Positions 1-8,287 of a DNA stretch of 64,000 nucleotides are shown one piece after another; position 1 is the stretch's first letter; each line of letters begins with the position of its first letter. Source of the stretch: Rhodanobacter sp. C06 (GTDB taxonomy: Bacteria > Pseudomonadota > Gammaproteobacteria > Xanthomonadales > Rhodanobacteraceae). A model generated the notes under the pieces. The model saw nothing but the letters and a program-made list of their open reading frames with translations, was not told the origin of the DNA and did not search any database. The stretch covers positions 37,319-101,318 of the forward strand of contig NZ_MUNP01000048.1 in assembly GCF_002001105.1 (NCBI RefSeq), read 5' to 3'. The translations under genes were made by a program, and so were the position numbers.

Positions 1-527
1 ACGGCCAGACCCACGCGCTGCCGCAGCCGTTCTTCGTGGTCGCCACGCAGAATCCGCTGGATCTCGCCGGCACCTTCCCGCTGCCCGATTCCCAGCTCGA
101 CCGCTTCATGCTACGGCTGTCGCTGGACTATCCCGATCCCGCCGCCGAACGCGAACTGCTCACCGGCATCGGGCGCCACGACCTGCTGACCCGGCTGGCG
201 CCGCAGCTGGACGGCGCCGCCCTGCTCGCGCTGCGCCGGCAGGCGCAGGCGATCACCGCCAGCCCCGCCCTGCTCGACTACCTGCAGGCGCTGCTCGGTG
301 CCAGTCGCCGCCATGCCGAGATCCGCACCGGGCTGTCGCCGCGCGCGGGCCTCTCGCTGCTCGCCGCCGCCCGCGCCTGGGCATTGCTGGACGGCCGCAC
401 CTACGTGCTGCCGGAAGACCTGCAGGTGCTGTTCGTGCCGCTGGCCGCGCACCGGCTGGTGGCCGCACGCGGCGTCGGTGGCGAGGCGCTGGCGCGCCAG
501 CTGCTCGCCGAGGTGGCGGTGGACTGA
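1..527 (+). CDS. MoxR-family AAA+ ATPase, C-terminal part
   Basis: Carboxy-terminal part of an AAA+ ATPase of the MoxR family, cut by the left edge of the window; the frame is open from base 3. MoxR ATPases are chaperone-like proteins that usually act on VWA/DUF58 partners encoded next to them. The visible part starts just before the sensor-1 region (VATQNP), continues through SQLDRFML and ends in the helical lid domain (RAGLSLLAAARAWA). The Walker motifs lie outside the window. The TGA at 525-527 overlaps the ATG of the DUF58 gene by one base (TGATG), so the two are probably translationally coupled. Family assignment is firm; the cellular substrate is unknown. Confidence 0.9.
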   Translation, partial: GQTHALPQPFFVVATQNPLDLAGTFPLPDSQLDRFMLRLSLDYPDPAAERELLTGIGRHDLLTRLAPQLDGAALLALRRQAQAITASPALLDYLQALLGASRRHAEIRTGLSPRAGLSLLAAARAWALLDGRTYVLPEDLQVLFVPLAAHRLVAARGVGGEALARQLLAEVAVD

Positions 528-1486
528 TGCGCTCCAACCTGCGCCGGCTCGCGCAACGTGCCAGAGTCTGGGCCGAACGTCGCCTGCCCGCGCTCACCCG
601 CCTGCGCCAGCCCGAGCCGCTGCCGATCGAACTGGGTCGGCGCCGCATCTACATCGTGCCGACAACGTTCGGGCTGGGCTTTGGCGTGTTGCTGCTGGTG
701 ATGCTGGTCGGCGCACTGAACTACGCCAACAACGCGGCGCTGCTGCTGACCTGCATGCTGGGCGCGGCGACCGCCGCGAGCATGCTGCTCGCGTTCCGCA
801 CGCTGGATGGCCTGTCACTGCGCGGCATCCGCGCCGGCCATGCCGTCGCCGGCGAGCCGCTGGAACTGGTACTGGATTTCGCGGCGCAGCGTGCGCGCGA
901 GTCGGTACGACTCGACTGCGCCAGCGAGTCGCTGGCCTTCGCCCTGCAGGGCACCACGGAACTGCGGCTGCGCCTGGCCACCACCCGGCGCGGCTGGCTG
1001 GCGCTGCCGCGGCTACGGATCTGGAGCAGCTGGCCACTGGGCCTGTTCCGCGCCTGGAGCTGGCTGCACCCGCAGCAGTCCGTGCTGGTTTGGCCCCGGC
1101 CGGAAGCCGCCGGGCCGCCGCCGGTGCTGCCGGGCGATGCGCGCGAGCGCCTGCGTCCGCAGCCGGGCGAGGAACTGGCCGCGCTGCGCGACTACCGCCG
1201 TGGCGACGCGCCCCGGCACATCGCGTGGAAAGCCAGCGCCCGCCACCATGACCTGCTGGTCAAGGATTTCGACCGCCCGGAGCCGCGCGAGACCTGGCGT
1301 CTGGAGTGGGACGCGCTGCGCGCGCTGGATCGCGAGGCGCGCATCGCCCGGCTGGCGCGCTGGCTGGGCGATGCGGAGGCGCAAGGCCGGCGCTACAGCC
1401 TGCAGCTGCCGCACGAACGCATCGACATCGGCAGCGGCCCGGCCCACTACGCGCGCTGCATGAGCACGCTGGCGGTGTTGCCGTGA
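527..1486 (+). CDS. DUF58 domain protein
   Basis: Protein of 319 residues with two hydrophobic segments near residues 45-90 followed by a soluble domain. The DUF58 signature is present at about residues 215-245 (ALRDYRRGDAPRHIAWK), ending in LLVKDF. Members are membrane-anchored proteins of unclear biochemical role that are found with MoxR ATPases and TgpA-type transglutaminases. It begins at the ATG inside the stop of the MoxR gene and its stop overlaps the GTG of the transglutaminase gene (GTGA), so all three form one operon. The function is inferred only from family and context. Confidence 0.92.
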   Translation: MRSNLRRLAQRARVWAERRLPALTRLRQPEPLPIELGRRRIYIVPTTFGLGFGVLLLVMLVGALNYANNAALLLTCMLGAATAASMLLAFRTLDGLSLRGIRAGHAVAGEPLELVLDFAAQRARESVRLDCASESLAFALQGTTELRLRLATTRRGWLALPRLRIWSSWPLGLFRAWSWLHPQQSVLVWPRPEAAGPPPVLPGDARERLRPQPGEELAALRDYRRGDAPRHIAWKASARHHDLLVKDFDRPEPRETWRLEWDALRALDREARIARLARWLGDAEAQGRRYSLQLPHERIDIGSGPAHYARCMSTLAVLP

Positions 1487-3438
1487 CGAAGTCCGCCGCC
1501 ACGCCGCTGGACCCACGCAGCTTCGACCTGGTCGCGTTCGGCCTCGCCGCCGTGCTGGCGCTGCACGCACCGCACCTGCCCTGGTGGCTGGGCGTCACGC
1601 TGGCGAGCATCCTCGGCCTGCGCTGGTGGCAGCGCCGCCGCCAGCGCGCGCGCACGCCGGCCTGGCTGAAGTTGCCGCTGCTGGCCGCGCTGCTGCTGTC
1701 CATCGTGAGCTGGTACGGCAACCTGTTCGGCCAGGCGCCGGGCGCCGCGCTGGCGGTGGGCCTGCTGGTGCTGAAGCTGCTGGAAACCGAGACCGCGCGC
1801 GATGCCCGCGTGGGCATGAGCTTCGCCTGCTTCACCCTGATGGCCGCGCTGCTGTTCGACCAGAGCCTCACCGCCACCACCACGGTGGCGCTGGGCCTGC
1901 TACCGCCGCTGGCTGCGCTGCGTTCGCTGGAGCCGGGTCGGCGCGCGCCGCCGGCACTGTGGCGCGAACTGCTGCCCGGCTTCGGCCTGCTGGCCGCCGC
2001 GTTGCCGCTGGCCCTGCTCGCCTTCCTGCTGTTGCCGCGGCTGAACTCGCCGCTGTGGGGAGCGCCGAACACCGGCGAACAACGCACCGGCCTCAGCGAC
2101 CGCATGACCCCGGCCGGCTTCACCCAGTTGCTGGTCGACGACAGCCCCGCGCTGCGGGTGGGCTTCGACGGCCCGCCGCCACCGCCCGACCTGCGCTATT
2201 TCCGCGCCTACGTGATGGGTCATTACGACGGCAGCAGCTGGACCTACCGCGACGTGGCCAACCAGCTGCCAGTACCGGTCGAAGCCGCGCAAACCATCCG
2301 CTACCACGTCAGCCTGGAACCGACCCGGCAGCGCGTGCTGCCCACGCTGGACGTGCCGCTGGCCGCGCCGCCCGGTGCCAGCCTGCGCCGCGACCGCGAG
2401 GTGATCGCCGACAAGCCGGTGGACAGCTTGCGCGACTACACGCTGGAATCCGCCACCCGCTACCGGCTGGAGCCGAAGCTCGGCCGCCACCGCGCCCGCT
2501 GGCTGCAACTGCCCGCCGGCTTCGACCCGCGCACGCTGGCGCTGGGCCGCTCATGGCGGGCGCGTTACGGCAGCGACGATGCCGCCATCGTGCAGGCCGC
2601 GCTGGCGCTGTTCCACGACGGCGGCTTCCGCTACACGCTGGCGCCAGCGCCGCTGGGCCGCGACGCGATGGACGATTTCCTGTTCGATACCCGCGAAGGT
2701 TTCTGCGAGCACTATTCGTCCGCGTTCACCGTGCTGATGCGCGCCGCCGGCATTCCCGCCCGCGTGGTCACCGGCTACCAGGGCGGCTACTGGAACGCGC
2801 TGGGCGGTTACCTGCTGGTACGCAATTCCGACGCGCATGCCTGGAGCGAGGTGTGGCTGGCTGGCCACGGCTGGGTACGGGTCGACCCCACCGCTGCGGT
2901 GCGCCCGCAGCGCATCAGCATGGGTGCCGCCGCCGCCGCGCCCGGCCAGCTGCCGTGGTACCAGAGCGGCTGGCTGCAGTCGATGCGCAACCGCTGGGAC
3001 ATCGTCAACCGCTGGTGGAACCTGGGCGTTAACGGCTTCGATGCACTGCGCCAGCGCGGGCTGCTGAAGCCGTTCGGCATCCGCGACACGGATCCTTCCA
3101 CGCTGGCACTGCTGCTGGCCGTGGCCTGCGTGCTGGCGATGGCTGCCGGCTTGGCGTGGGTGTGGCGGCGGCGCGAACCGGAAGACCCTGCGCGCACCGC
3201 GCTGCGCCAACTGGAACGCAAGCTGGCGCGGCAGGGCGTGGCACGACTGGCCGGCGAAGGACCGCGGGACTACCTGCAACGCGCCGCCCGCATGTTGCCG
3301 GCGCAACACGACAGGCTGACCGAACTGATGCACCGTTATCTCGAACTGCGCTATGCCCACCCCGAACCGACGTCTGAATCCCTCCGCGCACTGCAACGCG
3401 CGGTACGGGATTTTCCTGTCGTCCGCATGGTCAAATGA
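1483..3438 (+). CDS. tgpA: TgpA-like membrane transglutaminase (DUF3488)
   Basis: Protein of 651 residues: an N-terminal block of membrane helices (about 1-190), a periplasmic transglutaminase-like domain and a further helix near 545-570 followed by a DUF4129-like tail. The catalytic triad of the fold is visible: Cys408 in GFCEHYSS, His452 in DAHAWSE and Asp468 in VDPTAA. The Pseudomonas homologue TgpA is a periplasmic transglutaminase-family enzyme. The start chosen is GTG 1483, which overlaps the DUF58 stop by four bases; the frame stays open further upstream but there overlaps DUF58. Third gene of the MoxR-DUF58-TgpA operon. Confidence 0.9.
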   Translation: MTKSAATPLDPRSFDLVAFGLAAVLALHAPHLPWWLGVTLASILGLRWWQRRRQRARTPAWLKLPLLAALLLSIVSWYGNLFGQAPGAALAVGLLVLKLLETETARDARVGMSFACFTLMAALLFDQSLTATTTVALGLLPPLAALRSLEPGRRAPPALWRELLPGFGLLAAALPLALLAFLLLPRLNSPLWGAPNTGEQRTGLSDRMTPAGFTQLLVDDSPALRVGFDGPPPPPDLRYFRAYVMGHYDGSSWTYRDVANQLPVPVEAAQTIRYHVSLEPTRQRVLPTLDVPLAAPPGASLRRDREVIADKPVDSLRDYTLESATRYRLEPKLGRHRARWLQLPAGFDPRTLALGRSWRARYGSDDAAIVQAALALFHDGGFRYTLAPAPLGRDAMDDFLFDTREGFCEHYSSAFTVLMRAAGIPARVVTGYQGGYWNALGGYLLVRNSDAHAWSEVWLAGHGWVRVDPTAAVRPQRISMGAAAAAPGQLPWYQSGWLQSMRNRWDIVNRWWNLGVNGFDALRQRGLLKPFGIRDTDPSTLALLLAVACVLAMAAGLAWVWRRREPEDPARTALRQLERKLARQGVARLAGEGPRDYLQRAARMLPAQHDRLTELMHRYLELRYAHPEPTSESLRALQRAVRDFPVVRMVK

Positions 3439-3485
3439 GCGTTGATAGGGTTGTGCACACAAACATCCATGATGGAGATACCGCC

Positions 3486-4085
3486 ATGTCCCTCTACCGT
3501 CCCCTCGCGCTAGTCGCGGCCGCTGCCCTGCTGGGCGGCTGCGTGACCATTCCGCAACCGCTGCAAGGCAACTACACCGCCATCTCCAGCGCCGCCGCCC
3601 AGCAAGGTGGCGCCGGTGGCACCCAGGTGCGCTGGGGTGGCGAGATCATCAAGACCGAGCCGGGCCCGCAGCAGACCTGCTTCTACATCCTGGCGCGTCC
3701 GCTGGACAGCCAGGCGCGGCCGGAGCTGGGCCGCTCGGGCAGCGACCAGGGCCGCTTCGTGGCCTGCCACAGCGGCTTCTACGACCCCGAGGTGTTCAGT
3801 CGCGGCCGCGAGCTGACCGTGACCGGCACCATCCACGGCACGGTGACGCAGAAGGTGGGCGACTACGACTACCCCTATCCGCGCGTGGAAGCGAACGTGG
3901 TGTACCTGTGGCCGAAGCGCCCGGTCTACGTGAACACGCCCTACCCGCCGGGCTTCTACGACCCGTTCTGGGGCCCGGGCTGGGGTCCGTGGGGTGGCTA
4001 CGGTTACGGTTATCCGTACTACTGGAATCGCCCGCGCGTGATCGTGGTGCGCCCCGCACCGCCGCCGCCCCCGCCGGGCAAGTGA
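3486..4085 (+). CDS. Slp-family outer membrane lipoprotein
   Basis: Protein of 199 residues with a lipoprotein signal: hydrophobic segment then LLGGC, lipidated Cys19. The body resembles the Slp (starvation lipoprotein) family: QLQGNY-like start, a region handling a metal- or ligand-type core (ETCFYILARPLD-like), and a proline/glycine/tyrosine-rich tail. The start ATG 3486 is preceded by a GGAGA ribosome-binding site at about 3474-3478; an in-frame upstream GTG at 3435 lacks a signal peptide and is rejected. It lies 47 bases after tgpA, and probably has its own promoter. Family assignment moderately sure, role unknown. Confidence 0.8.
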   Translation: MSLYRPLALVAAAALLGGCVTIPQPLQGNYTAISSAAAQQGGAGGTQVRWGGEIIKTEPGPQQTCFYILARPLDSQARPELGRSGSDQGRFVACHSGFYDPEVFSRGRELTVTGTIHGTVTQKVGDYDYPYPRVEANVVYLWPKRPVYVNTPYPPGFYDPFWGPGWGPWGGYGYGYPYYWNRPRVIVVRPAPPPPPPGK

Positions 4086-4095
4086 CTGCCGCAAC

Positions 4096-4124
4096 GAAAA
4101 CGCCGGCCATGGGCCGGCGTTTTC
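4096..4124. terminator. Bidirectional terminator hairpin
   Basis: Perfect 13-bp inverted repeat (GAAAACGCCGGCC / GGCCGGCGTTTTC) with a 3-base loop, between the convergent slp-like and HIT genes. The A-run on one side and T-run on the other make it a good intrinsic terminator in both directions. Confidence 0.9.
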
Positions 4125-4147
4125 CATTGGTGCCCATGAAAGACCGC

Positions 4148-4492
4148 TCAACCCGGTGGCCAGTGCATGTGCCGGCCGCCCAGCAGGTGCACGTGCAGGT
4201 GGAACACGGTCTGACCGCCGTATTCGTTGCAGTTGATCACGGTGCGATAGCCCTGCGCGGCGAAACCTTCGCGCTTCGCGTAGTCGGAGGCAGTCAGCAG
4301 CAGGCGGCCCAACAGCGCCGCATCCTCCGGCGCGGCGTCGTCCAGCGTGGCGATCGGTTTCTTCGGGATGAACAGCACGTGCACCGGCGCCTGCGGGTTC
4401 ACGTCGCGGAAGGCCAGCAGTTCGTCGTTCTCCCAGACGATGTCGGCCGGGATCTCGCGCCGGATGATCTTGCCGAAGATGGTGTCGCCCAT
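4148..4492 (-). CDS. HIT family protein (HinT-like nucleotide hydrolase)
   Basis: Protein of 114 residues of the histidine-triad superfamily, purine nucleoside phosphoramidase/HinT branch. The triad HLHVH is at residues 98-102, and the family start GDTIFGKIIRREIPAD is intact. Length is normal for HinT. ATG 4492 is chosen because GGAGAAG lies about 6 bases upstream; an in-frame GTG at 4507 sits inside that stretch and would add five residues. It is the last gene of the dnaX-ybaB-recR-GNAT line. Confidence 0.93.
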   Translation of the reverse strand: MGDTIFGKIIRREIPADIVWENDELLAFRDVNPQAPVHVLFIPKKPIATLDDAAPEDAALLGRLLLTASDYAKREGFAAQGYRTVINCNEYGGQTVFHLHVHLLGGRHMHWPPG

Positions 4493-4509
4493 GTCGTTCT
4501 TCTCCACGG

Positions 4510-4932
4510 TTACAGACGCAGCAGCATACCGTGCGCGGCCGGCGCCACCAGTCTGAAACCGAATTGCTCGTAGAGCCGGAAAGCGGTGCCGTCGGCAATC
4601 AGGCCGACCATCGCCCGTGCCGGCGCCCGTGCGCGCAATTGCTCGACCAGCGCGGCCATGATGTGCCGCCCCCAGCCGCGTCCCTGCCAGGCCGGCGTCA
4701 CCGCGATGTCGACCACGAACAGGAACAGGCCACCGTCGCCGACGATGCGGCCCATGCCGATCAGTTCGCCGTCATGGCGCACGCACACCGCGCACCAGCT
4801 CGCCGGCAAGCCGGTCGCCGCGCCCTCGGCGGTCATGGCGCTCAGTCCCGCCGCGACGCGCAGCGCGCGGTATTCCTCGATGGCGGGGATTTCCAGCCTG
4901 AGCTCGGGCTCGCGGACGTCGTTCGCGCTCAT
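4510..4932 (-). CDS. GNAT-family N-acetyltransferase
   Basis: Protein of 140 residues with a single GNAT domain. The acetyl-CoA-binding motif A is visible as VTPAWQGRGWGRHIM at about residues 80-95, followed by the helix ALVEQL and the GFRL strand. The substrate cannot be read from the sequence. It begins 12 bases after the recR stop and is followed by the HIT gene at 17 bases, so it is probably cotranscribed. The ATG 4932 has only a weak ribosome-binding site; a TTG two codons upstream is possible. Confidence 0.88.
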   Translation of the reverse strand: MSANDVREPELRLEIPAIEEYRALRVAAGLSAMTAEGAATGLPASWCAVCVRHDGELIGMGRIVGDGGLFLFVVDIAVTPAWQGRGWGRHIMAALVEQLRARAPARAMVGLIADGTAFRLYEQFGFRLVAPAAHGMLLRL

Positions 4933-4944
4933 CGGCAACTCTGC

Positions 4945-5547
4945 TCAATCCAGCAACTGGCGGCCGCCGAACGCGTGCGCCAGCGTGCCGCGGTCCACGA
5001 ATTCCAGCTCGCCGCCCAGCGGCACGCCATGCGCCAGCCGGGTCGGCCGCACGCCACCGGCACGGGCCAGCTGCGCCAGGTAGTGCGCGGTGGCCTCGCC
5101 TTCCACGGTGGGGTTGGTGGCGATGATGAGTTCTTCCACCTCGCCTTCGCCCAGCCGCTGTGCCAACTGCGACAGACCCAATTCTTCCGGCCCCAGCCCG
5201 TCCAGCGGCGACAGCCGGCCATGCAGCACGAAGTACTGGCCACGGTAACCGGTGGCCTGCTCGATCGCGGCCAGATCCACCGGCGACTCCACCACGCACA
5301 GCAGCTGGCGGTCGCGGCTGCTGCCGGCGCAGATCGCGCACAGCGGCTCCTCGCTGAAGTTGCGGCAGCGCCCGCAATGCCCGATGCGCTGCATCGCCTC
5401 GCGCAACGCATCGGCCAGCTTCAACCCGCGCTCGCGGTCCCGCTCCAGCAGATGGAACGCCATCCGCTGCGCACTCTTGCCGCCCACGCCGGGCAGGCAA
5501 CGCAGCGCTTCGATCAGATTGGCAAGAAGTGGGGAACCGGATGACAT
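4945..5547 (-). CDS. recR: Recombination protein RecR
   Basis: RecR of 200 residues, acting with RecF and RecO to load RecA at gapped DNA. Visible parts: N-terminal helix-hairpin-helix ([12 protein letters not shown]), the four-cysteine zinc finger at C58, C61, C70 and C73, the Toprim domain beginning [10 protein letters not shown], and the conserved GVPLGGELE near the end. The family length is about 200, which fits ATG 5547; an upstream extension to 5607 consists of the repeat-rich spacer and is rejected. dnaX-ybaB-recR is a conserved gene order. Confidence 0.97.
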   Translation of the reverse strand: MSSGSPLLANLIEALRCLPGVGGKSAQRMAFHLLERDRERGLKLADALREAMQRIGHCGRCRNFSEEPLCAICAGSSRDRQLLCVVESPVDLAAIEQATGYRGQYFVLHGRLSPLDGLGPEELGLSQLAQRLGEGEVEELIIATNPTVEGEATAHYLAQLARAGGVRPTRLAHGVPLGGELEFVDRGTLAHAFGGRQLLD

Positions 5548-5557
5548 GGATGATCCG

Positions 5558-5650
5558 AGTAGTGAGTGAAGAGAAGTGAGGAGTGAGAGAAAAGCGAGGA
5601 GCAGCAAGCTGATGCTCTCTCTCGTTTCTCACTCCTCTCCACTCACTCCT
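5558..5650. repeat. Long imperfect inverted repeat between ybaB and recR
   Basis: A 93-base purine/pyrimidine-skewed stretch: the left half is rich in GTGAG/GAGTGAGAG units and the right half in the complement (CTCTCTCTCG, TTTCTCACTCC), so it can fold into one long imperfect hairpin around about 5605. It fills the gap between ybaB and recR on the minus strand. It looks like a dispersed intergenic hairpin element; a role as attenuator or RNA processing site is inference. Confidence 0.7.
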
Positions 5651-5654
5651 GCGT

Positions 5655-5978
5655 TCAGAACGGCATCTTGAAACCCGGCGGCAGGCTCATGCCGGCGGTG
5701 ACACCACCCATCCTGTCGCGGCTGGCCTGGGCGACCTTGTTCACCGCGTCGTTGATCGCGGCGGCAACCAGGTCCTCGGCCATCTCCGGATCGTCGGCGA
5801 AGGTCTGGCGGTCGATGCTCACCTTGCGCACCTCGTGCGCGCCGCTCATCGTCACGCTCACCAGGCCGCCACCGGCGCTGCCGGTGACTTCCAGCTTCGC
5901 GATCTCCTCCTGCGCGCGCTTCATGTCTTCCTGCATGCGCTGGGCCTGCTGCATCAGCTGGCCGATCTGACCTCTCAT
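5655..5978 (-). CDS. ybaB: YbaB/EbfC nucleoid-associated protein
   Basis: Protein of 107 residues of the YbaB/EbfC family of small dimeric DNA-binding proteins. It starts with RGQIGQLMQQAQRMQ, has the GLVSVTMSGAHEVRKV strand pair in the middle and ends with the usual MSLPPGFKMPF. Length is typical. It starts 12 bases downstream of the dnaX stop, and the order dnaX-ybaB-recR is conserved across many proteobacteria, pointing to a role in replication or repair. Confidence 0.96.
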   Translation of the reverse strand: MRGQIGQLMQQAQRMQEDMKRAQEEIAKLEVTGSAGGGLVSVTMSGAHEVRKVSIDRQTFADDPEMAEDLVAAAINDAVNKVAQASRDRMGGVTAGMSLPPGFKMPF

Positions 5979-5990
5979 CGTCTGGCTCCG

Positions 5991-7634
5991 TTACTGCGGG
6001 TTGTTCAGGGGTTTCACCGACTGCGGCACCACGCGGGCGCCGAAGTCGCGTTTCATGGATTGCACGAAGGGATCGTCCTCGATCGACTGCTCGGCGGCCG
6101 CCTGCGCCGTGTTGCGCGCCTGCGTGGCGCGCGCGGCCGGCGTGGCGGTGGCCGCCGTCTTGTCGATGTCGACGAAACGCAGCTTGATGCGTTCGCCCAG
6201 CGCCTGGCTGATGCGCTCCTCCATCTGGCTGACCATCGGCTCCACCGCCATGCCCATGTGCGCCGGTTGCAGCGCCAGCACCAGGGTGTTGCCATCGCGT
6301 TCGCGCAACACCGCGTTCTGCGCCAGCACGCTGAACGGGCCACGCAGGCCGGCCTGTTCGATCAGGCTTTCCCAGTGCGGCAGGCCACCGCTGTCGCGCA
6401 TCGGCGCAGCCGGAGCGGATTCGCGCACGGCCGGTGCCGCGGCCGGGGCCGGCGGCGTGGCCCGATATGCCGGAGCCGGCGGCGCGACTGGCGCGGCGCC
6501 GCGCGCGGGCGGTGCCGCACGCTCCGCCACCGGGTGCACTGCCTCGTCGCCGGGGCGGAACGCCAGCATGCGCAGCAGCGTCATCTCGAAACCGGTGCGC
6601 GCATCGGGCGCCAGCGCGAGGTCGCGGCGGCCGCCGATGGCGATCTGGTAGTAGAGCTGCACGTCCTCCGGCGCGATGCGCGCGGCCAGCGCGTGCAGCG
6701 CCTCGCCATCGGCGCCTTCCTCGTCCAGCCGATAGCCGGGAATCAGCTGGATCAGCTGCAGGCGATGCAGCACGCCGGCGAGGTCACCCAGCACGCCACC
6801 AAAATCCGGCGAGTACGAGGCGATCTGCACGCACTCGGCGAGCAGGCGCGTGCCGTCACCGTCAGCCAGCGCATCCAGCACGCCCAGCACCTGTCCGCTC
6901 GCCACGCTGCCCAGCATGATGCGCACGTCGTCGGCACGCAGCGCGCCGCCGCCGTAGGCGATGGCCTGGTCGAGCAGCGACAAGCCGTCGCGCATCGAGC
7001 CGTCGGCGCCGCGCGCCAGCTCCTCGATCGCGGCATCCTCGTAGGCGATATTCTCGGCGCCGAGGATGTGCCGCATATGGCTGGCGATCTGCTCCGGCAG
7101 ATGGCGCTTGAGATTGAACTTCAGGCAGCGCGACAGCACCGTCACCGGCAGCTTCTGCGGGTCGGTGGTGGCGAGCAGGAACTTCACGTGCGGAGGCGGT
7201 TCCTCCAGCGTCTTCAGCAGCGCGTTGAACGCCGGCTTGGAGAGCATGTGCACCTCGTCCACCAGGTACACCTTGAAGCGGCCACGCGAGGGCGCGTACT
7301 GCGCGTTCTCGATCACCTCGCGCACGTCGTCCACGCCGGTGTTGCTGGCCGCGTCGATCTCCAGCAGATCCACGAAGCGGCCTTCGTCCACCGCGGTGCA
7401 GACCGCGCACTCGCCGCATGGGTCGGCCGATTCGCCGCGTTCGCAGTTCAGCGACTTGGCGAAGATGCGCGCGATGGTGGTCTTGCCCACGCCGCGCGTG
7501 CCGGTGAACAGGTAGGCGTGATGCATGCGCCCGGTGTCCAGCGCATTGGTGAGCGCGCGCACCACGTGCTCCTGCCCCACCAGTTCGGCGAACTTGCGCG
7601 GGCGCCATTTGCGGGCGAGAACTTGATAGGACAT
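5991..7634 (-). CDS. dnaX: DNA polymerase III subunit gamma/tau
   Basis: Clamp-loader subunit of 547 residues. Walker A GTRGVGKT is at 45-52, the zinc-binding cysteines are C64, C73, C76 and C79, Walker B is VDEVH at 125-129 and the SRC sensor follows (TVLSRCLKF). An alanine/proline-rich linker near 370-420 leads into the tau C-terminal part that contacts the polymerase. No A-rich slippery site like that of E. coli is visible, so I see no sign of programmed frameshifting to make gamma. The SRP RNA gene lies just upstream on the same strand. Confidence 0.97.
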   Translation of the reverse strand: MSYQVLARKWRPRKFAELVGQEHVVRALTNALDTGRMHHAYLFTGTRGVGKTTIARIFAKSLNCERGESADPCGECAVCTAVDEGRFVDLLEIDAASNTGVDDVREVIENAQYAPSRGRFKVYLVDEVHMLSKPAFNALLKTLEEPPPHVKFLLATTDPQKLPVTVLSRCLKFNLKRHLPEQIASHMRHILGAENIAYEDAAIEELARGADGSMRDGLSLLDQAIAYGGGALRADDVRIMLGSVASGQVLGVLDALADGDGTRLLAECVQIASYSPDFGGVLGDLAGVLHRLQLIQLIPGYRLDEEGADGEALHALAARIAPEDVQLYYQIAIGGRRDLALAPDARTGFEMTLLRMLAFRPGDEAVHPVAERAAPPARGAAPVAPPAPAYRATPPAPAAAPAVRESAPAAPMRDSGGLPHWESLIEQAGLRGPFSVLAQNAVLRERDGNTLVLALQPAHMGMAVEPMVSQMEERISQALGERIKLRFVDIDKTAATATPAARATQARNTAQAAAEQSIEDDPFVQSMKRDFGARVVPQSVKPLNNPQ

Positions 7635-7686
7635 GCCTGACTACCTTGGGGCGAACCCCGATTGTGCCAAGGCGAAGCCGGTTTCG

Positions 7687-7710
7687 GTAGGAGCGGCTTC
7701 AGCCTCGACC
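7687..7710 (+). repeat. REP-like element, single copy
   Basis: GTAGGAGCGGCTTCAGCCTC-type sequence with the CGGCTTCAGCC palindromic core. It matches the paired copies at 16704-16762, and lies between dnaX and the SRP RNA gene. Confidence 0.7.
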
Positions 7711-7732
7711 GGCATGATCCGCCCGAAATGGC

Positions 7733-7841
7733 GGCGGCCCCGCCAGCCACACCCCGGCACCCGAATCATCCACTACCGTTGCTTCCTTCCGGACCTGGCG
7801 GGGTTTGCGGACTATCGTCGCGGGGGGACCGACGGGGCCAC
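7733..7841 (-). ncRNA. ffs: Signal recognition particle RNA (4.5S, small bacterial type)
   Basis: Minus-strand SRP RNA of about 109 nt. The apical domain is unmistakable: GGTCCGGAAGGAAGCAAC, with the GGAA tetraloop and the asymmetric loop that binds Ffh. The ends pair (GGCCCCGTCGG near the 5' end, GGCGGGGCCGCC near the 3' end). As in many gammaproteobacteria it lies directly upstream of dnaX and downstream of tRNA-Ser. The exact ends are estimated from the pairing of the terminal stem. Confidence 0.93.
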
Positions 7842-7905
7842 CATGGACGTTGGGCTTTTTAGGGAGCCCGGCGCGCCAGCCGAAGCCGTCGCGTCTTTCA
7901 ACAAC

Positions 7906-8000
7906 TGGCGGAGAGGGCGGGATTCGAACCCGCGATACGGGGATAAGCCGTATACACACTTTCCAGGCGTGCTCCTTCAACCACTCGGACACCTCTCCGC
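7906..8000 (-). tRNA. tRNA-Ser (anticodon GGA)
   Basis: Class II tRNA on the minus strand, 95 nt including the encoded CCA. The acceptor stem GCGGAGAG pairs with CTCTCCGC, the anticodon loop reads CTGGAAA (GGA, codons UCC/UCU), there is a long variable arm (TATACGGC...), and the T arm GCGGGTTCGAATCCCGC is intact. Located between the SRP RNA gene and a truncated second copy. Confidence 0.96.
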
Positions 8001-8012
8001 ACGCAGAACCTT

Positions 8013-8121
8013 TGTCGCATCACCCCGCACCGGGCGGGATGGTTCGGCTCGTCCTGAGCCTCACCCCTCGCTTTCGCTCGGGGCCAGCCTGCGGCTGTCC
8101 AAATTCGTTCCTACGAATTTG
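8013..8121. other. Spacer between intact and truncated tRNA-Ser
   Basis: 109 bases without a gene. It contains small hairpins, the clearest AAATTCGT/ACGAATTT (8101-8119) with a 3-4 base loop, and a GGCTC/GAGCC pair. No convincing minus-strand promoter for the intact tRNA was found here, so the intact tRNA may be transcribed through the truncated copy. Confidence 0.5.
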
Positions 8122-8198
8122 TCGAACCCGCGATACGGGGATAAGCCGTATACACACTTTCCAGGCGTGCTCCTTCAACCACTCGGACACCTCTCCGC
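8122..8198 (-). pseudogene. Truncated tRNA-Ser (GGA) copy
   Basis: Exact copy of the 5' 77 bases of the neighbouring tRNA-Ser: D arm, anticodon arm, variable arm and the first strand of the T arm. The rest of the T arm and the 3' acceptor strand are missing and replaced by an AT-rich hairpin. The identity also covers 12 bases upstream of the tRNA (whole repeat 89 bp: 7924-8012 and 8122-8210). Without a T loop or acceptor stem it cannot be a working tRNA. Confidence 0.9.
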
Positions 8199-8245
8199 AC
8201 GCAGAACCTTCCCACCAGCCCAATCGCGGCTGGTGAAGAGCCGGA

Positions 8246-8274
8246 AGGATACCGGCCACCACGGTGACTGACAA
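8246..8274 (-). promoter_or_regulatory. Promoter of the tRNA-Ser region
   Basis: Read on the minus strand: -35 TTGTCA, 17-base spacer, -10 TATCCT, placed about 48 bases before the truncated tRNA-Ser. Spacing and sequence are good for sigma-70. It is the only good promoter seen upstream of both tRNA copies. Confidence 0.6.
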
Positions 8275-8287
8275 GGGACGACGGCGC

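Noticed and set aside
5991..7634. Programmed frameshift in dnaX to make gamma
   Set aside because: No A-rich slippery heptamer followed by a hairpin was seen; the full-length frame is intact.
7856..7862. TTTTTAG as -10 box or terminator for ffs/tRNA-Ser
   Set aside because: Spacing to a -35 and the weak GGGCT/AGCCC stem are not convincing enough to call.
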